Shown here: piece after piece, positions 47,275 through 57,530 of the stretch
Position numbering within the stretch: position 1 is the stretch's first letter
Layout of the letters: each line of letters begins with the position of its first letter
Origin: Clostridium cibarium
GTDB taxonomy: Bacteria > Bacillota > Clostridia > Clostridiales > Clostridiaceae
DNA length: 64,000 bases
Reading direction: 5' to 3'
NCBI RefSeq assembly: GCF_014836335.1
Contig: NZ_JACSRA010000002.1
Coordinates: 1-64,000 of the forward strand
Made by a program: the position numbers and the translations under genes
Notes under the pieces: model-generated
What the model was told of the DNA's origin: nothing
Seen by the model: only the letters and a program-made list of their open reading frames with translations
Database searches by the model: none

Positions 47275-50200
47275 TTATAATTTTATTGTTTTAAAAAATT
47301 CACTAATATTACTTTCAAGAGTAAACTTATTTGTAGTGTGATACCCTCTTTTTGGCATTCGACTATATTGGAAAATTTCAGTTTTACTTAGTGTGGAAAT
47401 TCGATTTATTTCTTCCTCGAAAGAATTCTCATATTTAATACAAAAATAAGAATTTCCTGCTTGAAAAGATTCTAGCACTAAAAGCTTCCTGTCGTAATAT
47501 ACAAAAGCAATATACTCTGGTAACGATAGTATGCATAAATCATCTGCAACTAGATCAGGATTCTTCTCCATCCATAAATTAAGGCGATACTTAACCTCTT
47601 CATTTGAAAGCTCATCGATTCTATGTTGTATGCTAGATATAGATAGTTTCCGAATTACAGTTGCACCTTCAACATTTATTTCGTTATCACTAAATACAGA
47701 AAGATCTAAATTATTTAATTGTACGGAATAAAAGAACAATTGATCAATCCATTTGCAAAAGTTCAAATAAATATCAGAGTTATTTGGGACATCTAAAACT
47801 ATGTTCAATTCATAATTAGAAACAAATGCTGACCGACTTATATTTGAAGAACCAGTGCATATAATAGTTCGTTCTATCCCTTCAAAAAAATATATTTTCC
47901 CGTGATAGAACCTTTTCTCACAAGTGAATAAACTAAAATTTTCTTGATTTAAGTATGACTGCAACAACTGAATAGTTTTTTTATCTATTCCAGTCAACTG
48001 TCCATCCTGTGCCTCTGCACAGGAGCGATATTTCTGTAAAGAACCAATTAGTAGTTTCACTTCTATTTCTGATTCTATTATTGGCTTTTCTAATATTTCC
48101 TTAAGCATTGAGAAACCACTATTAAAAGCATATCCACAGGCAATTACTACTTTGCGAAGTGTAATTCCTTTACACATTTTCATTAATTGATCGCTTACAT
48201 CTGCATGACTATTTAATATATATACTTTGGAATTACAATCATTAGTTATAGATAACCGTCCCATTTTATCTGCAAACAAATTCTCTGCCAAAATTACTTT
48301 CTGATTGAAATAATCTTTAACCACTTTGGAAGGATTATTGATATAACTATATGCATCAATATTTAAGTCAAGTGCATACTTTGCAGCTTCATCAGTTAAA
48401 TGACTTATTCTTTGAACATTTCTATAGTCAATTTCTATAAACTGCTTTATAAAATAAAACGTTGGATTAATAATTTTATCAAAATCTATATTTATTTTTA
48501 GTTTCATAACATCGATTGTTTTAATTAGTGAAGCAATCCTATCTTTTAGGTGATCTTTTTCAAAAGTGCTACACTTTTCAATAATAGTAATTATATTGCC
48601 TGTTGTGTATGCATTTTCATTGATTATAAAATATTGTTTAGAATTGATTTCAGCAATTCTTGACGCCAGTTTTTTTCTTAAAGCATTATTATTTATTCGA
48701 CTGAACAATAAATATAGATGGCTGTAATAATTTTCATCTCCAACTTCTTGAGCATATCGTACATTAAACAAATTATATTGTTGCTTTAACTGTAACAATA
48801 GATTTTCGGAAACCTTGACAATCTGTTCAATAACAAATTGCAATAATTCATCATTACATTGTTCAGTTTTGCCAGATAAGAATTTTTCAACCGGAATGAT
48901 GTAATCATAGAATACTTTTTGCCAAATTACTTCTTTTGCCTTTTGGGCTGACTTTTCAACTACACAACAACTAAATCTTGTAAGGTACTTGTCAAAATAG
49001 ACTGTTAGTTCATAATCTCCATTGTCAAGTATTTGCTTATCATAAGCAATTTTAAGACCCAACTGATTTGCAAAGTTCTGTACAGATAGTCTATAATCAG
49101 AAATTGTATTTACATATTTTTCAGAATAAAATGTTTTAATAATCTCTTGAAAAATATTCATAAACTTCTTACTAGAGTCAAAATTTGAGACAAAAAAACC
49201 TGCAACTATAGAAAAAGAAATTTGACTAATATCATTGTTGTGATAACTTTGTTCTAGCTCATTTCTTTGCAGAGATAAGTAAGAATAAATCTTCCTGGAA
49301 AATTCATCAACTTTTAATAATTCCTGTATTTTATCATATACTTCATTTGGTCCCATATTATTAGGATAACTCATATCATAGGCAATTAAGTTTATATTTT
49401 TAAAATTTCCACAAGTATAATTGTACTCAAATAAAAACATGGTGGTGATATATCTTCCAAAATTAATAAGATTACGCTTCATTCTTGATGCATTTACATC
49501 AAATGGAACAACATCTCTCATTCTTCCTAATTTAGAACGTGAAAGCAAACAAAACCATAATAGTGGATTATCCATTTCAAGCAACTTATGCAATGTTTCA
49601 TTGGCAACATCATACTGTAAATTAACGCAATCTTCTTTAAACTCAAATTTATGAGAAGTAATAGTATTACAATAATTAAGCAACTCTTCTTCTGGAATAA
49701 ATTTTTCTACAAAACATTTTGCTACATTTCGTACAGCCTCTTTTCTGCTAACTCCAAGTTCAGTAAATACGACACCATTATGCTTTAAGGATGCAGAAAA
49801 CATCTGATCATATTCATCAAATGAGTAAACAAGCTTTACATTGTAGTTTACAGATTTGTAATAGTTTTTCCATAGAAAAGATTTAACAAGACGTTCGTAG
49901 TCATCTATAGGATATTTAGCAATTGTTTTAAGCTCTTCAAAGCATTCATTTTTGAATAAATTAAACATATAATCATACCCTTTATATTCATATAAATATC
50001 CTATAATACGATAACATATTTGAGTTTTGCACATTATTCCAATATCACTTCTTGCAAAAAAGTTTAATGTGCCAAAATATGAATATACTATGTCATACAC
50101 TATCTGATTAAAAGATTTAGAACGAAGTATTTGAGAAGTTTCCTTGCTTTCTTGAGTAATGTACATAAATAAAATATGTCTTACAAAAACTTGAGCTACC

Positions 50201-50325
50201 AAATTTCCCAGTATTAAATAATTATCTATCAACTGTACATTAATATTTTCTTTAAGGAGCTCCTTTCTCGGTTTTAAAATATTTGTTACTTCAAGCTCAT
50301 TTTTTATTTTTTCAATATCATTCAT
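47275..50325 (-). CDS. Large protein: two RNase III-like/dsRBD modules plus PLD-like nuclease
   Basis: A 1016-residue protein. I read its parts as follows. Residues ~28-137 are helical with a degenerate RNase III pattern (LILGNLVAQ; CYRIIGYLYEYKG). Residues ~142-209 match a double-stranded RNA-binding domain, ending in GVSRKEAVRNVAKCFVEKF. A second such pair covers ~285-405 (QISFSIVAGFFVSNFDSS) and ~409-480 (FANQLGLKIAYDKQI ... SAQKAKEVIWQKVF). After a helical stretch comes a PLD-like domain (~700-870) with one HKD motif: His808-x-Lys810 and GSSN at 825-828. The RNase III acidic residues look lost. The ATG at 50325 has AGGAG. It has its own terminator and is probably a single-gene system. The domain reading is inference; the PLD motif is the firmest part. 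Confidence 0.6.
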   Translation of the reverse strand: MNDIEKIKNELEVTNILKPRKELLKENINVQLIDNYLILGNLVAQVFVRHILFMYITQESKETSQILRSKSFNQIVYDIVYSYFGTLNFFARSDIGIMCKTQICYRIIGYLYEYKGYDYMFNLFKNECFEELKTIAKYPIDDYERLVKSFLWKNYYKSVNYNVKLVYSFDEYDQMFSASLKHNGVVFTELGVSRKEAVRNVAKCFVEKFIPEEELLNYCNTITSHKFEFKEDCVNLQYDVANETLHKLLEMDNPLLWFCLLSRSKLGRMRDVVPFDVNASRMKRNLINFGRYITTMFLFEYNYTCGNFKNINLIAYDMSYPNNMGPNEVYDKIQELLKVDEFSRKIYSYLSLQRNELEQSYHNNDISQISFSIVAGFFVSNFDSSKKFMNIFQEIIKTFYSEKYVNTISDYRLSVQNFANQLGLKIAYDKQILDNGDYELTVYFDKYLTRFSCCVVEKSAQKAKEVIWQKVFYDYIIPVEKFLSGKTEQCNDELLQFVIEQIVKVSENLLLQLKQQYNLFNVRYAQEVGDENYYSHLYLLFSRINNNALRKKLASRIAEINSKQYFIINENAYTTGNIITIIEKCSTFEKDHLKDRIASLIKTIDVMKLKINIDFDKIINPTFYFIKQFIEIDYRNVQRISHLTDEAAKYALDLNIDAYSYINNPSKVVKDYFNQKVILAENLFADKMGRLSITNDCNSKVYILNSHADVSDQLMKMCKGITLRKVVIACGYAFNSGFSMLKEILEKPIIESEIEVKLLIGSLQKYRSCAEAQDGQLTGIDKKTIQLLQSYLNQENFSLFTCEKRFYHGKIYFFEGIERTIICTGSSNISRSAFVSNYELNIVLDVPNNSDIYLNFCKWIDQLFFYSVQLNNLDLSVFSDNEINVEGATVIRKLSISSIQHRIDELSNEEVKYRLNLWMEKNPDLVADDLCILSLPEYIAFVYYDRKLLVLESFQAGNSYFCIKYENSFEEEINRISTLSKTEIFQYSRMPKRGYHTTNKFTLESNISEFFKTIKL

Positions 50326-50632
50326 AATTTTCACTCCTATTTCTTATTACTTCTCAAGATGACTAATTAGGCAACCAGTTGTAATTTTGCATATTATTCA
50401 ATAATTTATGATATATTTTTAATCTTCACATTTGTATTAACTTAATTTGCATTGTATTAATTAGTATCTTGGAATGAATATATTAAGAAGTCTAATTCTG
50501 AAAATATCTATTATTAGCCTAATGGATATATTGATAACATGTCCAATTATACGGATAATCAGAAGCTGTTTATTTCCGATTACTTAATAATGTAATTTAT
50601 TTATATTATTTCAAGTAAAACTTTTGGTAATT
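50326..50632. other. Intergenic region upstream of the PLD/dsRBD gene
   Basis: About 307 AT-rich bases between the NTPase stop and the PLD/dsRBD start. No gene, clear promoter pair or strong hairpin could be identified. Confidence 0.5.
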
Positions 50633-52834
50633 TTATTTAATCCATCCTATGTTTTTCAAGTCAGATTCTAACCACTCAAACACAAGGTTAGTAATAGGTC
50701 TATCACCAAATATCTCTAAACTTGTTCCTCCACTAAAGAAATTAATCCACTCACTCTTTTCAAGACGCTTTGTTCGTAGTTCCATCCAAGATTTTGAATA
50801 TTCTTCAATACTCTTATTCTGTCTATTTTCAATATCACTTAACTTAAAATTTACATATGATTTTTCTCCTTTTGCAAGAACTTCAAAACACCACTTCATT
50901 GTTGGTCTTCCATAAAACTCATTTTTTCTATTAATATATATATCTCCATTTAATTTTGTAGGCAACAAATTATATATGTTTAAACTTTCTTTAATTAGTG
51001 GAAACCATTTTTCAACAATTCTCAAATATTCCTTAATTGCATTATCATAAATAAAAATAGTCTTTTGAAGAATTCTTTGTTCTGAATATAGCCCCCATAC
51101 TTTTCCTCCGCATTTCTTATAAGGAACATCATGTTTAGGCCAAGGAGCACTTATAAATGTATGTCCACTATCAATTAATTTATCAATTTCATTAAAGTAG
51201 AAATTCATATCAATCATTGTAGCACTTATACTCAAATTAGATTCATATAAATATTTTCTATATTCCTCAATTTCAGATATGTTTATAACATCATCATATA
51301 AATCACCTTTTTTAGTTAAACTGCAGCTTAAACTCCATATATATTCCTCTAATAAAACTCCATCTTCTAACATTAGTGGTTTTTGTTTAATTAAATTTTT
51401 GAGATTCTCACTAAGATATTCTAATGTGTCTATCCATGGCCATATAGATTGTGCGATTGGAACATGAGACCTCATCACTCCCCCACAAAACATTAACTCT
51501 TCATCATTAAATGTTTTAATGTCCTCATTATAACTTTTTTGATCCCATGTTACTGATATTCCTACTCCATCTACAGATACACCTAAATCTGCAATTTTCC
51601 CATATCTAAATGGTGCAATTACATAGGCAAAATTTCCTAATCCTTCAATCCATTTTCTCATACATTCTTGCAACATCTTCCCACATTCACTTGCAGATGG
51701 TAAATTACTTTTTCTTATAGTTTTTATTCCGTCTCTTATAATAATTGAAGCAACTCCAGGATAGAGACTTACAATCTTTGCAAAAAATTTTTTTGACTCA
51801 TTATATGATAATTTTCCAAATAATATTGATAAAGGATATCTCCACTTTATTACTTGCTCTTCTGATTCAATAATTTCATCAATATCCTTATATTTAAGCC
51901 TTATACCTTCTGCTGAAAGCCATTGTGGTATTATTGGAAGTGGAAAATATAAATATTCATTATCATCTTTATATATAAGTCCTGATTTTAATAAATCATC
52001 TATATCAAAGTTACTCCCTAGCTCACTTAAATGTATCTTACAAAATTTATTATCTACCAAAATAATAGATAATCTAATTATTTGCTCATATATTTTTTCT
52101 TTTTGTTTAGATATTTTTGCAATTAAATTGTTTACTAAATAATCTATCATCTTATTTCTATCAATAATAAAATTATTATATTTATCCTTCATAGATAAAG
52201 CAAATAAAATGCAGAAAAATGGTCTTTCTATAGTTTCTTTAATATCCTTATCTAATCTAGCTCCTATTGTTGGCTCATAATCTATTCCAGATATACATTC
52301 AATAATTTCAACCATTTCTTCATCTTTTAAAAGAGGCAAATATTTAATATTATAATTATTAAGTAATGACATAGGCCTAGTTGTTACTATAAAGTTGCAA
52401 TTTACCCACAATTCTTCCAAAAACATGATTTCATCAATAATTTTACCTACTAAACTATAATCAAGTTCATCTAATCCATCAATAAATATAATATACTTAT
52501 TGTATCTATCAAAAAAATACTCATTTTCAATTTTTTCTCTCAAATTACCTATAGAATTAATTTTGAGATATATTGGGAACCTATCATCTAAGTCATTTAA
52601 ATATACTTCAGCTTGTCTCTGAAACATAATATCTACTGCATATGTTTTTCCTACACCAAACTCTCCACACAAAATAGTTAATCTTAACTCTTCATTATTT
52701 ATAATATAATCAAATTTATCTCTTTTTAAATCTTTTTCAATTATTTTAACAGCTAATTTTCTATCTAGTCCATTAGTTTTAAATCTTGAAATACATTTTG
52801 CATATACTTCTTGTAGTTCATTTCTTAGTTTTTT
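50633..52834 (-). CDS. NACHT/STAND-type NTPase half of a frameshifted SEFIR-NTPase
   Basis: The frame is open from 52834 to 50633. The first ~55 residues (LRNELQEVYAKCISRF...) have no ATG, GTG or TTG start; the first possible start is a TTG inside Walker A (CGEFGVGKTYA). Walker B is KYIIFIDGLDELD and a sensor-like NFIVTTRP follows, then a helical/winged region (GLIYKDDNEYLYFPLP) and a ~450-residue C-terminal region of unknown function. These features fit NACHT-like NTPases that sense phage and activate a linked effector. It must be made by frameshifting from the SEFIR gene immediately upstream; together they form a protein of about 910 residues. Confidence 0.75.
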   Translation of the reverse strand, partial: KKLRNELQEVYAKCISRFKTNGLDRKLAVKIIEKDLKRDKFDYIINNEELRLTILCGEFGVGKTYAVDIMFQRQAEVYLNDLDDRFPIYLKINSIGNLREKIENEYFFDRYNKYIIFIDGLDELDYSLVGKIIDEIMFLEELWVNCNFIVTTRPMSLLNNYNIKYLPLLKDEEMVEIIECISGIDYEPTIGARLDKDIKETIERPFFCILFALSMKDKYNNFIIDRNKMIDYLVNNLIAKISKQKEKIYEQIIRLSIILVDNKFCKIHLSELGSNFDIDDLLKSGLIYKDDNEYLYFPLPIIPQWLSAEGIRLKYKDIDEIIESEEQVIKWRYPLSILFGKLSYNESKKFFAKIVSLYPGVASIIIRDGIKTIRKSNLPSASECGKMLQECMRKWIEGLGNFAYVIAPFRYGKIADLGVSVDGVGISVTWDQKSYNEDIKTFNDEELMFCGGVMRSHVPIAQSIWPWIDTLEYLSENLKNLIKQKPLMLEDGVLLEEYIWSLSCSLTKKGDLYDDVINISEIEEYRKYLYESNLSISATMIDMNFYFNEIDKLIDSGHTFISAPWPKHDVPYKKCGGKVWGLYSEQRILQKTIFIYDNAIKEYLRIVEKWFPLIKESLNIYNLLPTKLNGDIYINRKNEFYGRPTMKWCFEVLAKGEKSYVNFKLSDIENRQNKSIEEYSKSWMELRTKRLEKSEWINFFSGGTSLEIFGDRPITNLVFEWLESDLKNIGWIK

Positions 52835-53364
52835 TTTAATTCAATATTATTTCCAAATTTAATATTGCTTAATAATGCTGCATTATTATCATCTAAAGAA
52901 AGTATATTCCCCAATTCTGGTTTATGTAGAAGTGGCTGTCTAGTAACATATCTATATAACTTCTCAAATTCTAGATTTTGATATAATTTATAATGTGTAT
53001 AAGGTTGTAACGCTAATGGAATTGGATCATCAGCAGCAAAAAGTATAGGAATCACTTTTTTGTTATATTCATCAGCATATAATATTTGTGTTATATATTT
53101 TCCCTCAAACTTTGCACCAAGCCCTACTCCTATTTTCTCTTCATTTTCAAATCTTTTTTTATAATTTTCTGTGCAAACACATAATATGTAATCTGAAGAC
53201 AATATATTCTCTAACATATATTGCGGCCATCCTTGTACGGGATTTGTAGTATATTGATCTATCTCAGTATTAACTCCATATTGTATTAATATATCAGCAA
53301 GATTTTTAACTTTCTCTTCTAATTCCTGTGAATCATGACTATAGCTTATAAAAACTTTAGGCAT
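52825..53364 (-). CDS. SEFIR (TIR-like) domain half of the frameshifted SEFIR-NTPase
   Basis: A 179-residue product. MPKVFISYSHDSQELEEKV is the classic SEFIR/TIR box 1, followed by ADILIQYGVNTEIDQY, GWPQYMLENILSSDYILCVCTENYKKRF and a later KVIPILF strand. SEFIR domains are TIR relatives, some of which degrade NAD during abortive defence. The frame ends at TAA just after a run of nine A; a -1 shift there continues directly into the NTPase. RBS GGGGGGAT. As annotated it would be a lone SEFIR protein, which is possible but less likely than the fusion. Confidence 0.8.
   Translation of the reverse strand: MPKVFISYSHDSQELEEKVKNLADILIQYGVNTEIDQYTTNPVQGWPQYMLENILSSDYILCVCTENYKKRFENEEKIGVGLGAKFEGKYITQILYADEYNKKVIPILFAADDPIPLALQPYTHYKLYQNLEFEKLYRYVTRQPLLHKPELGNILSLDDNNAALLSNIKFGNNIELKKN
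52829..52837 (-). other. A9 slippery run joining SEFIR and NTPase frames
   Basis: On the coding strand the sequence reads TT then nine A then CTAAG. In the SEFIR frame it is read A-AAA-AAA, the classic -1 slippery heptamer, and the stop follows within two codons. Sliding back one base reads into the NTPase frame. One extra A in the run has the same effect, so transcriptional slippage, phase variation or a sequencing error are also possible. Confidence 0.7.
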
Positions 53365-53636
53365 ATTATCCCCCCTATATATATAAAGTATTATAATAAT
53401 TTTTAATGCATTACACTATTTATTATAAATAAGCAATAAAAATTTATATTAAAACTTATTATTTCACAAAATAATATATTTCTTATTATACTGTATTTTT
53501 ATCTATAAAAATTATCTTAAGTAAGTAAAATTGATAGTTAAATTTGCATTTTCTAATTATATGACTAATCAAAATCTCAGTTAATATAATCTAATTTAAG
53601 TTGCATATCATGCTCTATCAAATTTTTATATAAATT

Positions 53637-54605
53637 TCATCTAATTACATCAAATTCTTTCATCAAATCATATTTAAATTTAGATAAGGGCTTGTTTAGA
53701 AAATCATTGCCTTCATAATCAAATAAAATTTTAATAATTTCTTCTTCATCTAATAGTCCTGAATACTGATCAAGAAAGTCTTTAAGATATCCATTATTAT
53801 AAATATAAGCTTTTCTAATTATATTTTTTGCAAATGAAGTCATATTCTTATATTTATCTTCTAAATGGAATGTTTCTATAGATTCCTTGATGCTATCAGT
53901 ATCCTGATAATTAGAATAATCGAAAATTTCAATATCAAAATTTTCAGATAATCCATATAAATAATCAATACTAATCTTATCAGATTCCACATTAAAATTC
54001 GTTTTGAATTGATATAGATTTTCATGATTATCCATATATGGATGAAAGTGAACCTTATCTCTATCGCCTTTTTCCTGATTACATACTTTACATGAAGGTA
54101 TAAGGTTATATAAACATAATGCTAAATATTCATATTTCCCTTTTGGAAAATAATGATCTATATCACCATTAAATTTACTAGGTATTGTAGTTCCACATTT
54201 ATAGTAAATATCTATAAAATTTTTATTACAATATGGGCACGAATGTACCTCTAATTCTTTAACTATTTTAGGGGCTTGTGATTTTCTAAAATTTTCATAT
54301 TTCTTCAAAAAGAAACTTTTTGATTCTTCACTTATTTCGATTCCATTCATTTTTTCTTTAAAATCAAAATGCTTTTTAGGCGACGAAAAGAAAAATTCCT
54401 TTAATACTCTATAATCATTTTTTCTATTTAAAGATAAATTTTCAATCCAAACCTTATACTTTTCTTCGCTTTCAAATATAAGCTTTTGTAATTCTATATC
54501 ATTAGATAATATCTTCAAAAATATTTTCAGATTATATTTATAAAACCAATCCCAAAATATTTTCTCTATACTTTCTTTCTTATTTTCAAAATTAATTTTA
54601 ATCAT
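53637..54605 (-). CDS. HNH endonuclease, PtuB-like (Septu-type partner)
   Basis: A 322-residue protein. The N-terminal half is helical; the HNH core is in the middle with a first zinc pair (CPYCNKNF), GDIDHYFPKG (the HNH His) and CKVCNQEKGD (second pair) with the intervening NLIPS. A C-terminal helical domain follows. It overlaps the ATPase gene by eight bases and lies directly downstream. ATPase followed by HNH nuclease is the ptuA-ptuB arrangement of Septu systems. The ATG at 54605 follows GGTGAT. Confidence 0.78.
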   Translation of the reverse strand: MIKINFENKKESIEKIFWDWFYKYNLKIFLKILSNDIELQKLIFESEEKYKVWIENLSLNRKNDYRVLKEFFFSSPKKHFDFKEKMNGIEISEESKSFFLKKYENFRKSQAPKIVKELEVHSCPYCNKNFIDIYYKCGTTIPSKFNGDIDHYFPKGKYEYLALCLYNLIPSCKVCNQEKGDRDKVHFHPYMDNHENLYQFKTNFNVESDKISIDYLYGLSENFDIEIFDYSNYQDTDSIKESIETFHLEDKYKNMTSFAKNIIRKAYIYNNGYLKDFLDQYSGLLDEEEIIKILFDYEGNDFLNKPLSKFKYDLMKEFDVIR

Positions 54606-56754
54606 GATTATCACCACTTAAAATTTCTTTTATTTTATTAAGCTTATATTCATTAGTTTCTAACTTTATCTGTTCTATCACTCTGCTTTTTAACTTGTCA
54701 CAATTTTCTCTATTCTTAATATACATACCTTGAAGTTTCTTTCTTAATAACCGTTCACCAATTGAATTCACTAAAAACTTTTCAAATTCCCTATCACAAT
54801 CATTTAAATCATCTTTAAGGCTATTAATTAATTGGGTTATGATATCATATGAAAATTCACCTATTGTTTTCTCTAAAGTAAAACTATCTTTTAAAATTTC
54901 ATAAATATTAGCTCCAAATGTATTATGTATTCCATTACCTTTTTTGTTCATAGAACATATATTAATTTTACTTTCTTCTTTAACATTTTTTATATTTTCG
55001 AAACAATACACATGCTCTGACATAATGTCTGTTACCATAAATGGAGAATGTGTTGATAACACTATCTGTATCTTTTTATTTTCATATTGTTTCATTTCAT
55101 CACATAAATATTTAATAAATCTTCTACTCCATTCTGGGTGTAAGCTTTGATCAGGTTCATCTAATAGAATTATGGATAATTTGTTTTTTTCTGTTTTAGT
55201 TACTATATCAAAAATTTTTGATGATAAATCTAAAAAATTCTTTTCTCCTTCAGACAAGTTCAAAATTTTTATTTTAAATCTCATGTTAAGATCACTATAT
55301 TGATTATATATATACTTGTCATATATTTTAAAAACTTTTACTAATTTTTCATCTATTTGAGAATTACATTTAATGTGGATATTTTTTTTATTAAAATAGT
55401 ACTCTTCTAAACCATTTAATTCATTAAAAAACTCTTCAATGGCTAGTTCATATCTACTATCATTACCTAACCCAATTTCACTTTCCATTCTTGAATACAA
55501 ATACCTACTTATACAAATCAACTTACCATAATCATTCAATGTTTTGTCTCTTTTATAATACTCTATTACCTTAATTAAATTTTTGTATTCACTTTTCTTA
55601 TCTACTAAATGTCCTAAAATAGAATCAGAATTACATTGAGCATATTGATTATTTTTCAAATTATTTAAAAATTGAATATGTGTATTATTATAAATATCAA
55701 GATTAACTCCTGTATGCGTATTTCTTGCCTTACGATTATTATCATCTATCATATCACATACACCTTTTACAAACTGATAAATAATACACCTAGATAATGT
55801 ATCTAATATAAACAAATCCTTATATTTTTTTTTAGTTTTAGTTTTAGTTTGCTTTTTGACTTTATCATTTTCATTCAATATTAAATTATTTAGTATATTA
55901 GACTTCTGAATATACAATGCTTCTTCTAAATTTTCAATCCATATTTCCATTTCTTTATTTTCTAAAATAGGATATAGATTATACTCACAATCTGGATAAA
56001 TTTCAATTGCTACTGATTGAGGACGAAATTGCAGATTTTCTTCACATTTCATCCGATTAATATACTTATACTGACTCTCTATTGATGGATTTAAATAATA
56101 TCGCCTCTTGAATAAATACTCATCTGTTTCATAATTCTCTTCATCTTTCCCTGTATAATAATTTTGTAAATTCACCCTATTGCTATGAGTATTTACTATA
56201 TAATTTACACCTACTTTCTCAGTTATCTTATATCCTAGAGGTATGTACTCTCTAAAAATATGTTCAACTACTTGAAAATTGTCATTATCCTTTTTAATTA
56301 TTAAGCTAATTGGAATTTTATAAAATGCACCATTGAGTTCATCAAAATTGAAATTGCTTAAATTATTCTTGAATAATTTTGTTATTTTATCTCCTTGATT
56401 TAAATCATCCATAACCTCGATACAAAAATAATCATCTTGAATATGATAAAGCATAAAATAACTATCAACAACTTCACTTCTAGATCTATCTTTTCTTTTT
56501 ATAGATTCATAACATCTATCATCTCTGTTCATACCTAGTATATCTAGAATTGTTGTTTTTCCAGAGCCATTTTTGCCAAGTAAAACAGTAATATTATTAA
56601 TATTTTTAGGATATATTCTATCCATATAAGATATTTTATTCTCAATAACTAACTTTTCATTTATAACTTTAACTTCAAACCTTGGCGAAAAATTTATTTC
56701 TTGTTTTCTTACCATGTTTCCAAATTTTTCTATATATAAATATATAAGTTCCAT
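54598..56754 (-). CDS. ABC/SMC-type ATPase, PtuA-like
   Basis: A 718-residue AAA/ABC-like ATPase. Walker A is GKNGSGKTT (60-68). The large middle region (100-480) is an insertion of helices. The ABC signature LSEGEKNFLDLSS, Walker B SIILLDEPDQSLHP and His-loop VLSTHSPF are intact. The C-terminus is helical. With the HNH gene it fits Septu type PtuA, a sensor ATPase that controls the nuclease. The ATG at 56754 is preferred as the family N-terminus (MELIYLYIEKFGN); an ATG at 56775 is possible; neither has a strong RBS. Confidence 0.78.
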   Translation of the reverse strand: MELIYLYIEKFGNMVRKQEINFSPRFEVKVINEKLVIENKISYMDRIYPKNINNITVLLGKNGSGKTTILDILGMNRDDRCYESIKRKDRSRSEVVDSYFMLYHIQDDYFCIEVMDDLNQGDKITKLFKNNLSNFNFDELNGAFYKIPISLIIKKDNDNFQVVEHIFREYIPLGYKITEKVGVNYIVNTHSNRVNLQNYYTGKDEENYETDEYLFKRRYYLNPSIESQYKYINRMKCEENLQFRPQSVAIEIYPDCEYNLYPILENKEMEIWIENLEEALYIQKSNILNNLILNENDKVKKQTKTKTKKKYKDLFILDTLSRCIIYQFVKGVCDMIDDNNRKARNTHTGVNLDIYNNTHIQFLNNLKNNQYAQCNSDSILGHLVDKKSEYKNLIKVIEYYKRDKTLNDYGKLICISRYLYSRMESEIGLGNDSRYELAIEEFFNELNGLEEYYFNKKNIHIKCNSQIDEKLVKVFKIYDKYIYNQYSDLNMRFKIKILNLSEGEKNFLDLSSKIFDIVTKTEKNKLSIILLDEPDQSLHPEWSRRFIKYLCDEMKQYENKKIQIVLSTHSPFMVTDIMSEHVYCFENIKNVKEESKINICSMNKKGNGIHNTFGANIYEILKDSFTLEKTIGEFSYDIITQLINSLKDDLNDCDREFEKFLVNSIGERLLRKKLQGMYIKNRENCDKLKSRVIEQIKLETNEYKLNKIKEILSGDNHD

Positions 56755-56891
56755 ATAATACCCAATCACTTCCATTCCGAATTACTATATAAATCAGTAT
56801 AAAAGAACACTAAAAACTGTTTTATAAATACTTAACTTAATTACCATTCTTACAACGAAATTTTTATTAAACTACAGGCCCTCAAACTTTC

Positions 56892-57530
56892 TTATTCATC
56901 CTGCTCCAATTCAAGAAAATCATATAAATAATGTTCTGCTATCCTCCTTAGGTTTGTACCAATTTCATTAAATCTTAACAAAAAATTTTCCAAGTCAATT
57001 ACTACATTGTTAAAGTTATCTATATAGAAGTGATTAATATACTTAGTACTAAACGGATATCTTGAAAAATCCATATTATTCTTATGCTTTCCACTTGCTT
57101 TATCCTCAATCTTCATATATAGTTCATTCAAATACTCCTTTAAATTAATAGTTAACTTTTTAAACTGTTCTCTTCTTTCTTTATTTGTTTCAAATTCATT
57201 AACCTTTGAACATACTACATTAAATATTTGTTTTATGTCATGACTCCCCTCTATCTTCTCTTCTTTATTTAGAATAACATTTAACGTCCATGTAATTGCC
57301 TTCAAATATAACTCTACTGCATGATTGGCATTAAATAAAATTGGGAAAATAACTATATCTGCATTCCTATTTTGGTTATCCTTCAATATCTGTTCTGCCA
57401 ATATTATTGAAGACATCATAAACCCATTAGCAATAACAATCATATTACTAATATGTTCATATTTATTTGTTCTCCAATTCATATAAGCGTTTTTATTATT
57501 ATCTATGTTATATGAAAATATATCTTTCAT
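56892..57530 (-). CDS. HEPN-like protein upstream of the Septu-like pair
   Basis: A 212-residue helical protein. FNANHAVELYLKAITW and GSHDIKQIFNVV resemble the HEPN fold of toxin and defence RNases. A C-terminal R-x4-H motif is present (Arg195 to His200, RRIAEH), the HEPN catalytic pattern. It lies 137 bases upstream of the ATPase gene on the same strand and may be part of one operon with it, which would add an RNase to the system. The motif is short, so nuclease activity is tentative. Confidence 0.6.
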   Translation of the reverse strand: MKDIFSYNIDNNKNAYMNWRTNKYEHISNMIVIANGFMMSSIILAEQILKDNQNRNADIVIFPILFNANHAVELYLKAITWTLNVILNKEEKIEGSHDIKQIFNVVCSKVNEFETNKERREQFKKLTINLKEYLNELYMKIEDKASGKHKNNMDFSRYPFSTKYINHFYIDNFNNVVIDLENFLLRFNEIGTNLRRIAEHYLYDFLELEQDE

